Assembly (NCBI GenBank): GCA_003313425.1
Contig: NHZP01000022.1
Span: 1 to 64,000, forward strand
Reading direction: 5' to 3'
DNA: 64,000 bases
Source: Pseudopyrenochaeta lycopersici
Taxonomy: Eukaryota > Ascomycota > Dothideomycetes > Pleosporales > Pseudopyrenochaetaceae
Part shown: positions 1 through 12,600 of the stretch, piece after piece
Numbering within the stretch: position 1 is the stretch's first letter
Layout of the letters: every line of letters begins with the position of its first letter
Position numbers and translations under genes: made by a program
The notes under the pieces: generated by a model
The model's database searches: none
The model's input: the letters and a program-made list of their open reading frames with translations, nothing else
Told to the model about the DNA's origin: nothing

Positions 1-2535
1 GCAGCCTATCTATAAGAAGTAGGCAACTAAAGGCTGCCTGCTATAGACTAGCTTATATAGCGTCTTCTATGCGATTAACTTAGTAGGCGTGATATTAACG
101 ATTTAAGCTGCTGTAACTGCTAGCTTATTTAACAGCGACTTTAGCAGTCCTGCCTTAATTTAAAGTAATCTTGCTCTTATTATAATTACGTTCCCTACTT
201 GCTCTGCGGCTCCTAGCTGTTTAGGCGTGTTAGGGGCTTAAAGCTTAACCTTAAGGCTAGCCTACCTCGCAATCTTATAGAGCTGTAAGCTGTACCCGCA
301 ATTGCTATTAACCTTAAGGATAATAACAGTATGTCCATGCTAGCGTTCAATCTTATTTATTAGCGCTCGCAACGCTGCTATTACAACAGGTAGTGTTTTA
401 TTAGTAAGAGTCGTCGCCTTATACTACCTTAAGAACTCGCATATAGTATGCAGGAGGTAACGATCTCTGTTATAGCATGTTTCTCCTGTTAGGATTAGTT
501 ATACAAGATTAACTATAATCCTATAGAAAGGCCTTATAGCTCGATTATCTAATTAACGCCTGCTAACCTAAGCTGTTAATTTTAACTTAATGCAGGTCTC
601 GCATTCTCGTAGCTGTAGTGCTTAAGCTCCTTACTTAAGGTTAATTCCTCGTACGTTTGCATTTAAGTAGTTAATCGCCTCCTTGCTCGCGTGTGTAAAC
701 ATCTTATAAGCTTTAACATAAGATGTAGTAATTAGACGTTAATCTTCCCGTAAGACCTTATACGCTCCTTAAAGAGCTGTTACGAAGCTACTTAGTGCTA
801 GATAATTGTTCTCGTTAGTATTAACAATCTAGTGTCCTTCTCTATACCTAAGTAGGCATGTAACGTTTAACAGATACTGCTTGTATATAACATCTCGTCC
901 TAAGTTGAACTAAATACCTATTTCTCAGCATCTTAGGAGGCTTATAATGTTTGTAAAGAAGCCTTCTATAAGGGCTACATTAGTTAGCTTAATCTAACTT
1001 ATTCTAGACAGTTAATTAACCTTAAATACAACCTCTCCCTAGGCCTGTATTGCTAGAATTAAGTCTCCTGCAAGCACTGTTTCTTAGGCTGTAGCCTGCC
1101 TTATCTCTCGCTAGCTAAACCTCCTTAAATTATATATATAGATGTTTAAGCCTAGGTTAAGGATCTATTAATTAATAATCGTTAGCAGCGTTTTTAGTTG
1201 CACCTAGGTAACAGAGAAGGAGCTGTAGGTCGCAAAACTACCCCCTTAGCTCTCCTTTCCACCGTTAAGGCTTATTAGCTTATCTACGCCCTTAATTTTC
1301 TTGCCGTGACGAGCGAGGAGCTTATTAATCCTTTTAACCTGCTCTAGGTTCTTTAAGGCCTTAACTATCCTATCCTATACTGCTTTAACAGGTTAAAAGC
1401 TCTCTAGTCTCTTTAGATGATCTAGAAACAGGTACTAGCACTCCCTGTACTAATGTATACCTCCGCAGAGACATTCTAGCTTATGAGCTGATTTTAATAA
1501 TCTCTGCTCCTTCTAGTCTTTCTAGTCTGTTCTGTTTAAAACACTAAGTGTTATAAACGTGCTAAGCGACGTTGCACTAGGCCTAATTCGTTAATAATAG
1601 ACCCTAAACTAAGCTATATAGTCTGCTAGAGGTTAAATCTTATTTATTTTATCTAAGGTCTCCTTTTTAATAAGGTTATAGTGCGACAATGCTGCCTATT
1701 CAGGGGTAATCGTCCTAATAGATATTAGGAAATCCTCTTAAGCTTAATAACCTGTTATTTTAGGGAGACTTACCTCCCCGCCTTAGTTAGTAATATAAAT
1801 CTAGTTGTTAAGCTATTACTTAAGATCTTAACTCTAAGGACTATCCTACAGAGCTTAATATTTAATAGTTAGCTCTCTGCTTCGTAAGGCAGCTGTTAGC
1901 GCAAACTGCTTCTTAAGAGTAACTAGTTAATTATACGCCTTATCTTTTCTGCTAATAAGGTAAAGGTGTTAAGTAGTAATCGTATAGCTAATATTAAGAA
2001 GGAGCTTACTATCCTTCTGCTTAAGTTTCATATACTCTGCTCTTTTGTATCTCTAGTCTTAAAGGAGATCACTGTATAATGCCTTTTTAGCTGCGTCTAG
2101 CTAGCTAATCTCTATCGCTCCTAGCTGTATATTGCTAGGTAACAGTCTAGTTAGTTCTCTAAGCTTTAGTAGCTTATCCTTTAGTTTTAAGATATTGTGG
2201 TACTTCTAAATGCTATCTATAACAGCTTTCTCTCGTCGTAGCTAGAACTACAACTCCCAGTCGGCTAGTTTATCTAGTAAAACAGTCACTCGTGTAACTC
2301 CTGCGTTATTATACGACATCGTGATCTTAGTAATTAATCACTAAACTAATCTCTATGCGGAGAGTAACAGTTCTAGTTAAATAGCGACACTTGTTAACTA
2401 TATAGGTCTTTAACGCTGACCTAGCTGTTAATAGACATAATAAGTAAAGGTGAACGTAGTTATTATTAGTTACACGTCTAAATCTATATTCGTGCAGAGT
2501 TACGTAGCTTAGGAGGTGCAAACCGGGCTCATAAC
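1..2535 (-). mobile_element. Ty1/copia retrotransposon remnant (gag end), cut by window edge
   Basis: Read on the minus strand from the LTR at 2536, a leader is followed by an ATG at 2319. A gag-like frame follows, with an opening resembling the copia gag pattern (VTVLLDKLADWEL then LRREKAV). A zinc-knuckle-like motif C-L-C-x3-H-x4-C lies at 1438-1473. The frame is interrupted by TAG/TAA codons where Trp or Gln is expected, as RIP would cause. Protease, integrase and reverse transcriptase would lie beyond position 1. The family call rests on the gag pattern, the zinc knuckle and the half-tRNA primer site; it is sound, but the coding region is dead. Confidence 0.65.
2523..2535 (-). other. Primer binding site matching initiator-Met tRNA anticodon arm
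   Basis: The plus strand reads CCGGGCTCATAAC directly beside the LTR. This resembles the anticodon arm of initiator methionine tRNA (CAU anticodon inside CUCAUAA). Copia-type elements are known to prime minus-strand DNA synthesis with an internal fragment of this tRNA, so the site supports both the family call and the minus orientation. Confidence 0.6.
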
Positions 2536-2658
2536 TGTTGGCGGGCAGCAGGCAGGAGGAACTAGGTTGATTCCTATCAAATGAGACACAAGGGAACTAT
2601 ATACCCTGTGGATGCTTATATAACAGAGCACGTGAGGAGCTAACCGTGTTGGCTAACA
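2536..2658 (-). repeat. 5' LTR of the copia element
   Basis: On the minus strand this 123-bp segment starts TGTTAGCC and ends GCCAACA, the TG..CA termini of an LTR. It holds a TATATAAG box at about 2613-2620. It sits next to the primer binding site. It is far less RIP-mutated than its flanks and keeps many CpA and TpG steps. The partner LTR would lie outside the window. Confidence 0.65.
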
Positions 2659-4161
2659 GATTTATTAGGTAATATAAATATTTTATTATTACTATTATAG
2701 TAAGTTATCTATTTATATATATATATAACTATTACTAATTATATATAGATATAATTAAAAGCTTTATAAATAAGCTTATAATTACTTCTAAAGAAGTAGA
2801 TAATATAAAAGCTAAACTAGCTATTAAAGAGAATTATTTTACTTTAAAAGAGGGGTTTATTAAAGAAGATTTCTATTTTTTTAAATAATTTAAATCTTTA
2901 TAATAAAGAGTTTTATACTCTAGATAAGATTAAATTAAGTAGAAACTTTTATAATTTATACGAAGATTTTATAGCTTCTAATTTAGAAGCTATAGATTTC
3001 TTAAATTCTTTAGGTAGTTTAGATTAGCTAGTTTTTTATTTAATATATATTTTTTTAGTAAGGCTATATTATGTTTTCTAATTCCTATTATTTCTAAATT
3101 TCTGGAATATTATATATAATAATATAGATAGAAAGAGTAGTTTATAAATCTATAGTTAAAATTTTATATTTAATAAGTTTAATTTACTATATATAGTTAT
3201 AATATAAAAATATTATAAGCTTTAGATATAGAACTATAAAAATATAGAGTTTCTATTTTTAGAATTTTACTAATCACTAAATAGTAACTTAGTAATTACT
3301 AATTAGTAATTACTATTACTAAAGAGCTTTTACTACTTAGTAATAGTAATTACTATTACTTAGTAAATATGCAACCCTGTCTACCTATAATACTATTAGA
3401 AGATTATTAACTTAAAGTCTAGAAAGCTTTACAAGTATATTATATATTAGCTTATAACTACCCTTAATTTTCTCTATAGCTTAAAAGTTATATACTAATA
3501 CTTAGATTCTTCTAATATAATAAATCTTAGTAAAGGCTTTAACTACCTTTCTAAAATTAGGTCTGCTATTTATAGTAAGTATCTTTATTATACTCTAGTA
3601 ATATAAATTTTCTTTATATAAAAATTTAGTAATAGTAGATAACTTATTATTAGCTATTACTTATACTTTTAGCTATCTACTAAAGTATTCTTATATAATT
3701 ATAGTAAATTTCTTTCTTTAATAATATAGTATATAAATAATGTCTATAGTAACTTATTCCTATAATATATAATAGTAAGTATTTATTAGTATCTCTTACT
3801 TATAACTTAATAATCTTTACTAGTACTATTTATATAATATAATTATATATTATACTTTCTTATATATCCTTTCTTACTAGTATTATTAAGTAAGTATTAA
3901 ATAGACGCTGCTTCCTCCTCTGTAACTAATTTATTAATATATTTCTTATATAGCTATAGTCTTAAGATTAGGATTATCTATAACTTAATAAATAGCTATA
4001 TTCTTTATAGACTTTTAGAATAGATAGCCTTCTTATATAAAGAAATTTATTACCTTCTTTTTCTACGCTTAAAGTTATACCTTTATAAAACTTTTAGGCT
4101 TCTTAAATCTTATTAAAAACTAAGTAATTACTTTAGACTTATCTAAGTATTACTTATCTAG
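2659..4161. other. AT-rich RIP-mutated DNA, unidentified
   Basis: This stretch is very AT-rich (runs of TATATA and AATAATA, and TTACTAAGTAATAG-type motifs at 3290-3370) with no open frame and no recognisable domain. With 16786-17460 it forms the sequence into which the hAT element inserted, so it may itself be an older repeat. Confidence 0.5.
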
Positions 4162-4169
4162 TACTCTAC
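4162..4169. repeat. Left 8-bp target-site duplication of the hAT element
   Basis: TACTCTAC lies immediately before the TAGGGTAGCAAA terminus and is repeated exactly at 16778-16785, directly after the opposite terminus. Eight-base duplications are the hallmark of hAT transposition. Confidence 0.85.
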
Positions 4170-4380
4170 TAGGGTAGCAAATGGGTTACGGGTACCCGCT
4201 ATAGGTATAGGTTGGGTATAGGGTTACAGATGAGTGGGTTGGGGTTAGAGTTGGGTCGCACGGACCATGGGTATAGGTTGGGGTTGGGTCGCACGGACTC
4301 TAGGTTAGGTTAAGGCTAAGGTTATAGACGTATAGGTTTAGGTTTAGTTATAGGTACCTACTAGGGTTATCTTATAAAAC
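4170..4380. repeat. hAT left terminal and subterminal repeats
   Basis: After the terminal repeat come copies of GGTATAGGTTGGG and two direct copies of GTTGGGTCGCACGGAC at 4250-4265 and 4283-4298, spaced 33 bp. Such subterminal repeats normally bind hAT transposase. They are G-rich on this strand and C-rich at the opposite end. Confidence 0.65.
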
Positions 4381-4699
4381 AGATAAATTACTACACCTAG
4401 AAAAGAAACTAAACTATTTTAGAACTATATTATAAATATAGGCCTAGAACCTTAAGGAGCACTCTGCTGCATTTACTAAATTTATATAAGAGAAAACTAG
4501 TTTTATTACAGCTATTAATTATGGTAACGTAAAGGAGGCCGCACTATTTAACGCTTCCGTAGTAGTAGTTGTAAGTCCTCTTCCTCCTCTTTATCTGCGC
4601 TACTAATATTTATAAAACCCTCCTTAACGCTATCTAGATTATCTATCTATGCTAGAAGCTTAAATAGATTATCTACCTTATTATAATCTCCTCTATCCT

Positions 4700-6900
4700 C
4701 CTCTACCTGCTGCTCTCCTTCCTAAAGGATAGCATATTTAAAGAAAAGAATTAACTAGATTTTCTAAGCGCCTAGGCGGTGCCTTTAGTTACTAATTACG
4801 TCCTTAGCAGTATTAAAAACACGCTTAACACTAACTATAGTAATCTAGATTAGTAAAATATCTCTTATAACCTAGGCAAGCTTAGGATAGGTAGCCTTAT
4901 TTACTTTCTACTAATCTAGGATATTAAAAGAATTACTTACTATAATATAAGAGGTGCTAAGGTAGGATTCTCCCTCTTAGTAAGTTTGCTCTTTCTCCTC
5001 TTCTATCTCTTTAGGGTCTACATCCTAACTCTTGTTAGATGCTAACCCTATACGTAAGAGGCTACTTAATTACAGATAAACTAGGGATAGAGGTTTCTAG
5101 AACTACTCTATACTTTATAAACATTAAGGATAAGTTAATAAGAATAGAGTAGAGCTACTAGTTTCTTAACTATTATATTAATTAAGATATTTAAGAAATT
5201 ATTAGCAGTAGTTATATTTATCCTAGGCATCCTACGTATTATCCTAGAGCTACTATTAGATTATTTACTGTAATAAATAGCTGTAATAATAGTACCTTAT
5301 ACGCTGTAAGCTTCTGTAATAGATCTAGGATAGTAGCGTAATTAAAGAGGTATCCGCGCTCTGCCTCTGTCTTAGAGTAATATTTACTTAGTTTTAATTA
5401 ACCCTTTTTAGCTGCTGCCTTTACTACTGCTAGCTACTCTTTATTATCTCTATTTTCTAAATCTTTACCTAGCTCTTCTGTTATCTAGTCTAGGAAATTA
5501 AAAAGCTAGTTATATATAAGCTAAATATACTAAATTTAAGGCTTCTAGTTTTAGCTTAGCGAATTAGTTACATCCTTAAATCTCTTAAGCATATTATAAA
5601 TAAGCTTAAGGTAGTGCTATTTAGTTAAAGATAGCTAGAGTCGCTTAAGATTACAGAAATCTATGTTAGCACGATCGTTATTACTTGTAACCCTCGCAAG
5701 TGCTTTTAGATTAATTTCCTGCTTAAGCCATTTATTAATATATGCCTAGAGTGTAACTGCATACTTACACATATTAAAGGTTAAGTTCTATTAAGTCTTT
5801 ATATCCTGTATAACTAAAAGTTATTCTTTTAGCGGTAGAAGACTCTGTGTATTAATAAACCGCTCGTAGCGTTAGGGTGATTAATTAATAGCTTTATAGA
5901 TTATTTAGAGCTATCTATAGCTTAGTCTATAATAAATAGCTGTAATAATAGCTAACTTACTTTATAAAGAGAGTTTAGGACTAATATTTTAGTGTATATT
6001 TCTTTTATATAGCGCTGTTATAGACTTTCCTTAACCTTAAGCTTAGTAGGAGCTGTTAGTTTAAGGTGCTAGATAGTATCCTAAATAACAAGATTAATAA
6101 TATAAGCTAGGCATAGAATTATATTTTCTGTAGTATTCTAAATAATATCCTCTTCTTATAATTTTGTTTAGATAGTACGAGCTAACGTGCCGTTATTACT
6201 AGCATTGTCGCAGGTAATAGCTAAAAGTCGCTGTTTAGTATTTATATTATTTAGAAGCTATAATACTTCTAGTGTAATAGACGCGCCTGTATAGCTCCCG
6301 CAGATAGGGATAAAATTAAGTAGTTTCTTATAAAGTTACTAGTTGTTTATAATATAGTATCCCTTTACTGTAAGAAAGCTAAGGTAATTTCCTGCAGACT
6401 AGGCGTCTAAGGCGATTAAAATTTTTGTATTTTCTCTAAGGTTGTCTAGGAGAGAAGCCCTAGCTACCTTAACTTAAGCCTAGAAGATTAACTAGAATTT
6501 ATAATAGGTAATTATTATAGGATTAGGCTAAAGAAACTAGAGAAAGTGTTAAAAGGATAACTGCTCTACTGTTTAGAAAGACTAGTTATAATCTATTACT
6601 ACCTATATAAGTTCTCTCTTAAAAGTAATTACAGAGTATAGTAGAACTAATTACTCTATATTACTATTTAAAGGTCGCGAAAAATAAGTTATAAGTAAAG
6701 GTAACTAAGTATAAACTAGAACTTAAGTCTCCTTATAAAGCTAAGATTTTTAGTAATTTAAAAGGTGCTTAGTGCTGATCGCATTAACTACTAGATGTTA
6801 AAGTATATATCTGCAGTTAAAACAGAATATATATAGTTAACTATTAATAATTTGTGCAGCCTCGCTAAATTAACTCTAGATTAGGCTATAACGTAAAGAT
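4700..6900 (-). pseudogene. hAT transposase, RIP-inactivated
   Basis: Reading through stops on the minus strand gives hAT landmarks in the right order. The catalytic-domain motif DNASNN is near 6190-6230, followed by CLAYIINL. The C-terminal dimerisation region lies at about 4720-4900, with YPKLA, VKRVFNTA, DVISN and RHRLG segments, matching the family pattern SVERVFSxxxDxxxxxRxxL. Stops replace Gln or Trp codons, as expected for CpA-to-TpA mutation. The N-terminal end and any BED zinc finger could not be placed. This would be the element's own transposase; no functional product is possible. Confidence 0.75.
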
Positions 6901-9378
6901 AAGCCCTATAGTAGTTTCTTTAATAATAGGTCTAGCGCCTAGGTAGTTGTATCCTACTACGTTTTCTACTTTAAAATAATCTCTTATTATATCTTATCCT
7001 GCTTATCTTCTATTATTAGATATTTAAGTAAGATAAGGGTAGTTTAATTCCCTTTAATAATCTAAGGAGTAGTAAGTTTAAATTAGTTAAGGACGTGCAG
7101 AAACTAGAGAGGTTAAGTAGTAAGTGCTATAATAGGAATATAGCTATAATAACATGTTATAATAAATATAAAGTAGTTGCTAGGCAGAGTATAGGACTTA
7201 GGATACTCTAATAGAGTGTATAAGTAATAATATTTTAATATAGCTTAGGAATTTATTTATTTTAATATAATTATTTACATTCTTTACTCTATTTATATTC
7301 TTCTCCTATTAAATATAAAGGCTAGAGGCTAAGAGATAGAGATACTAAGAGATTATTAGCTGTAATAATTACTACTGCCTAAACTAGACTAATGCATACC
7401 CCTAACTAGTCTAGTATTATTCCTCCTTAACTTCTAGATTAGAGAAGCCCTAGAAATCTGTCTTATTAGACTAATTACTGCTAGGTTCCTCGCTACTAGT
7501 CTTATACTTATTTTCTCTTTTATTATATATAGCGTTAATCTTAGAGTTATAGTTAACCTCTACCTTATATTTATTACTATTATCGCCTATAACATATAGC
7601 ATACTACTCTTAAGTAAGATATCTTCCTTACTAGACACAGTATTAAAGATAGGCGTAGGCTCACGTTATATAGTGTAATTAGCACATAACCGCTATAAAA
7701 TAATGTAATAAAACTTACTACTACTTATTATTAGCTACTACTGCTAACTCTTCTATAGTAAGTCCTTTTATAAACTCTTACTATTCAGCTTTAGCCTCTT
7801 TACTCTTAAAGGTATTACTGTTAAGCTTTACTAAGCTATCTTAATAAGTTTTACGCATAATCTTTTCTAGGACACTACTAATTCTAAAAACTCGCGTAAT
7901 TCTATAGCCTAGCTACTATATACTTAAAGAGCGTTAAGTAGTAGTAGAGATCTTCTCTAAGGCTCTTTAGTGCTCTTAAAGAGAGGCTTTATAATTTAGC
8001 TTCTTCTATTTTAAGTGTACTTAACTAAGCTAAGATTCTAGCTATTTACTTAAAGACTATAAGTAAGGATATATAATAAATAACTATTATAACTTACTAC
8101 TCTTTTAATCCTTAAAGCGCTAGTTATAAAGTTTCTCTATCTCTTTATTAAGATATTATTTCTTTATACTTTTAGGCAGAGACGTATATTTAGCCTTCTT
8201 CTCTAGCCTCTTCTTAAGCGCGCTTTTAGCAGAACAATCTAAAGCATTAGCGCTTTTAATAGCTTTAGTCTCTATATCGCGAAGGGCAGCTTAATCTCTC
8301 TACTAAATCGCGCAGGTATTATTACTTAGTTCGCCTTTAAATAGTACTAATAGATTAGTAGGGCGACCTTTACAGGAACTAATCTAGCTACGTATAGAGA
8401 TAATATAGTTAACCTCCTGCTCTTTAGAAGCAAACCCCTATTTTAATTAGTATACATATACTATAATAATAGACTAGGATAAATACTACTGTAAGCTTCT
8501 CTTATTTATTGCTATTAAATCTAACTAGTATATTATACTAAATATTTAGAAGTAGACCCTTAGAGCTATCTAGATAGTTAGTGTCTTTAATTAGCTCCTA
8601 TTTAATAGGTATAGAAGCTATTACGCAGGAATTATAATAAATATACGTAATAGTTAAGTAGTAAGTAGTTTAGTGTCTAATAACAGAGATATAGAAGCGA
8701 TAAGGGAAGCCTTTAAGTTATTATATAGTAAGGTAAAGGTAAGAGTAAACAGCAGGCTACATAGGTAGCCTATGCGCTGCGCCAGCGAGTAGAATAGGTG
8801 CCTACCTATATATAACCTTTAAAAAAAGTTAGATTACTATAAAAATAGGATTAATTAAAAGCTTATATTAAGTTCTACAGTCCTATAGTTTATTATAAAA
8901 GTTTATTACAGCGTTGCTACGCTATACGCTAGGAGAGCCCGTTTACTAGCTATATTAACTTACTCTTACCTTCACCTTTACCTTTACTAAAGGTAACATA
9001 TTAGTCTAATAAGCTTAATTTCTGCTTTCTTCCTCTACCTATCTACACTAAATTTCTACCTCTATAATTAGCTGCGCTCTATTAAATTTACTACTCTCTA
9101 TTAAGTTAAATATAATAGCTAGAACTAGACCTCCTCCTAAGCGTCTAACAACTAGCAGTAAAGCTCCTAGGAAGACTGTAACTAGCGGTAGTGTGCCTGT
9201 AAAGGATCTAGCTAGTAAATCTGCGCGAAAGACAATAACTACTTCTAATATAGTTAAGAAAAAGCGTCTCTAGAAGCTAGGTAGTAAGTTATTATAGTTT
9301 CTTATTATAGTTATAAGCTAATTATTTGCAGCAGTAGTAATTTAAGAGATTAAAAGATACTAAAAGTCTACTAATCTG
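6901..9378 (-). other. hAT interior with a possible second decayed reading frame
   Basis: This holds the upstream part of the hAT element. On the minus strand, a frame between about 8420 and 7700 reads with comparatively few stops. It contains a lysine-rich segment (SAKSALKKRLEKKAKY) and a GRPTN-type tract. It may be the transposase N-terminus or an additional gene carried by the element; I do not recognise it. The rest (8420-9378) has no identifiable content. Confidence 0.3.
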
Positions 9379-9382
9379 CTTA

Positions 9383-9632
9383 TGTAATGGGCTGCGCCCT
9401 TTAAGCAGGAGAGGCTTCGCTACTATCGCACGGGGAGAGAACTCCTTAATCTCCTCTGCCCCCTTTTCTTATTAGCTCGTACAAGTTAGCAGCTAGAGGA
9501 GCACGTTCCTCTTCGCTCGTACGAACATATATATATATCCTCTAAGGATACCTGTAACCTCTTCTCTATCTTTCTCCTTCTGTAGTATAGGACAAATGCA
9601 CACTTGTTAGTTAGGCCTCTTCGCCTATAATA
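9383..9632 (+). repeat. 5' LTR of the gypsy element
   Basis: This 250-bp copy starts TGTAATGG and ends CTATAATA (RIP-altered from TG..ATAACA). It matches the 3' copy except at about ten positions, all C/T or G/A transitions. Confidence 0.9.
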
Positions 9633-9689
9633 TAAGGAGAAAGATTAACAACCTAAAAAATAATAGACGGACACTAAGGGCCCTTAAAC

Positions 9690-12600
9690 TAACAAGCGTA
9701 CGAGCTACAACAACAAGAGCACCAGATACAGATGACAGGAGCCTTAGGACAGCAGCAACACCAGCTGCACCAGCACGCACCTCAGCAACACCAGTTGCAT
9801 CAGCACGACCCCCGACAACTACGCAATAACTAACCCTTAGCAGAAGATCTATTAGTAACAGTTAACTCCTTATAAGATAGCCTTAATAAGTTAGCTAGTT
9901 AACAGCAGAGCTAGCTGTACGAGTTATTACAGAACTAAGTTTAGGAGCTAAAGAACTTAGTCGCTAAATTAAGCAGTGTACAGATAGTACGCACAGTCTC
10001 TACCTCCTTTTTAACAGAATAGTAAGACTCTCCTATATAAGAGATTAGGAAACTAAAACTACTAAATATAGAAGTCTTTAAGAAAGGCTTACACGAGTAA
10101 TATCTTTAATAGAAAATAAAGGTCTAAGTAAAGCTGTACGGAGACTGTGCAGCCTACCTAGACAATAACAGTAGAGTGAATTACGTTATTACTCGTACGA
10201 CAGGCTAAGCGTTTAACGCCTTTAGCCTATATATAACAAACCTTATAAATAGGCTAGCAACGCTATCCCTCTTTAAACTATAGTCCTACCTTAATAACTT
10301 CTTTAAGGACCTTACAGTAAGAGAGAAAGCCCTTAAATACCTCTGTACGACTAAGTAAAGAAGAATAGAATTTAACCCTTATATCTAAGCGTTTAACCTT
10401 AAGCTCCTTAAAGCTAGGTTAGATAATGTAAGCTACGTTTAGAAGATTAACTATCTTAAGAGCAGCTTAAATAGTAAGCTGCTAAGAACCTAAGTAGGTT
10501 ATTAACTACTATTTAGAGAAATATATAAAGAGTTTATACAATAGACTAGGGTAACCTAGGAAAATTTAAGAGCTATAGAGAGAATTACTATAAGTAAGAG
10601 CTATATAGGTAAAGCGTACAACACGTAGAGCTAACTAATAACTTAAAGAGATAATAATAAGATAGACTAGATAACTTCTATAGGAGCTTACTAGCTCTAT
10701 ACAAAACCTAGAAAAGAATTCTAAGGAACACGTAAACAGGTCTAAGAAAGAAAAGAGAATAGCGCCTATTTAAGGTGCAGTCTGCACGACTACTAAGTAG
10801 CCTAGTGTACAATAAAGTTATTAAATAGCTAAGAAGGCTATTATATAAGATAGGTTAATAAACCTATAAAACCTATAAAGATTATATCTGTAACTACTAA
10901 ATAAATAACAGAATCCCTATCCTCCTTAGACGAGGGAAAAGAGTAGCTCTAGCACAAAGTTGTGTGCTAGAGCCTATACAAGTCTAAAACCCTATATAAA
11001 TAATAAGGTTACTTTTACTATAGCTAGCAACTATAAAACCTATATCTGTAAATATTATTATTAATTCTATATAACTAGCTACTGCTATAATTAATAATAG
11101 TTACTGCACCTACTATTTATTAAGTAAGAAACTTATAAAGGACTTAAACTTACTACGTATTAAGATCCTCCCTATTAAGATTAAAGGGGTAAACAAATAA
11201 AAGAGTATAGTATCGTACGTTACTAAATTTTTATTAGACGTAGGAGGAATACAGCAGCACGCAGCTGCGTACGTTACCCTAACTACTTACTAATATAACA
11301 TAATCCTTAGGAAGACTTAGTTAGAGAGTATTAAAGGCGTTATTAACGCAGAGAAGAAACTTCTATACTTAAAAGTATATAAGGTTACTATACGCAGTAT
11401 AGAATACGCTACCCTAGACTTTAGCTATACTCTAGTATTAGCTGTAGCTTTCTAATACTACGTACAATACTATAAATAAAGCTATAGTAAGACTTAAATC
11501 TTTACTATAAGCCTAAGGGATATTAAGAAAGTACTACGCCTAAAAGTCTAGAAAATACTATAGGAAATATATAACGCTCTGCTAGCTTACGTACAACCTT
11601 ATCTAAAGATGTTCCTACCTAAGGAAGGAAATAAGCTACCCTTACAGTAAGGCTTATAATAAGACTACGTGATAGAGTTAGAAGAGAAGGATAGACAGAA
11701 GCTAGAGATACTGTACAGACCTCTCTACGCAATATTAAGAGATAAACTCTTAGTACTAAGGAAGACGCTATTAGACCTCCTAGATAAAGGGTTTATCTGT
11801 GCAAGTAGCTTACTAGCAGCCTTACCTGTACTATTCGTACGCAAGCTAGAAGAAGGACTACGATTCTGTGTAGACTACAGAGCTCTTAACGCCCTAACTA
11901 AGAAGGACCGTTACCTACTACCTCTTATACGTAAGACGTTAAACTAAATTAGACAAGCTATATAGTACACTAAGCTAGACGTTACTACAGCATTCTATAA
12001 GATAAGGATAAGCAAAGGATTAGAATAAATAACTGCGTTTTAAACATAATTTAGATTGTACAAGTAGCTAGTAACGCCCTTTAGCTTAGTAAATATACTA
12101 AGTACCTTCTAGAGGTATATTAACTAGGCCCTATAAGACTTCTTAGATAACTTCGCCTCTGTATACCTAGATAATATCCTTATCTTTACTAAAAGATCCC
12201 TCTCTTAGTACTACGCCTATATATAAAAAGTATTAGATCGCCTATAAGAAGTAGGACTACACCTAGAACTAAGTAAATATAAGTTTAATATTTAGTGTAT
12301 AAAGTACCTTAGCTTTATCCTAGAAGTATAGAAGAGTATATCTATAGACTCTAAGAAAGTCTAAGCTATTTAAGAATAAGAGGCCCTAATAATAGTTAAA
12401 GGCGTATAAAAATTCTTAGGGTTTACTAACTTCTATAGATGCTTTATCCTAAACTTCTCTTAACTAGCAGAGCCTCTTATATAGCTAATAAGAAAAGAAG
12501 AGAAATTCTTATAGGACATAGAATAAAAGCAAAGTTTCTAAGCTCTTAAGGATGTATTCTTAGTAGATAAAGTCCTTACTGCTTTCTTACTTAAATAATA

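Noticed and set aside
4200..4360. Telomere-like G-rich repeats suggesting a chromosome end or internal telomere
   Set aside because: The units are irregular (GGTTGGGGTTGGG rather than TTAGGG tandem copies), have a C-rich counterpart at 16550-16777, and sit exactly inside the hAT termini, so they are subterminal transposon repeats.
11669..11947. A 92-codon open frame with a strong reverse transcriptase signature as a live gene
   Set aside because: It is only the longest stop-free piece of a gypsy pol frame that is riddled with RIP stops on both sides.
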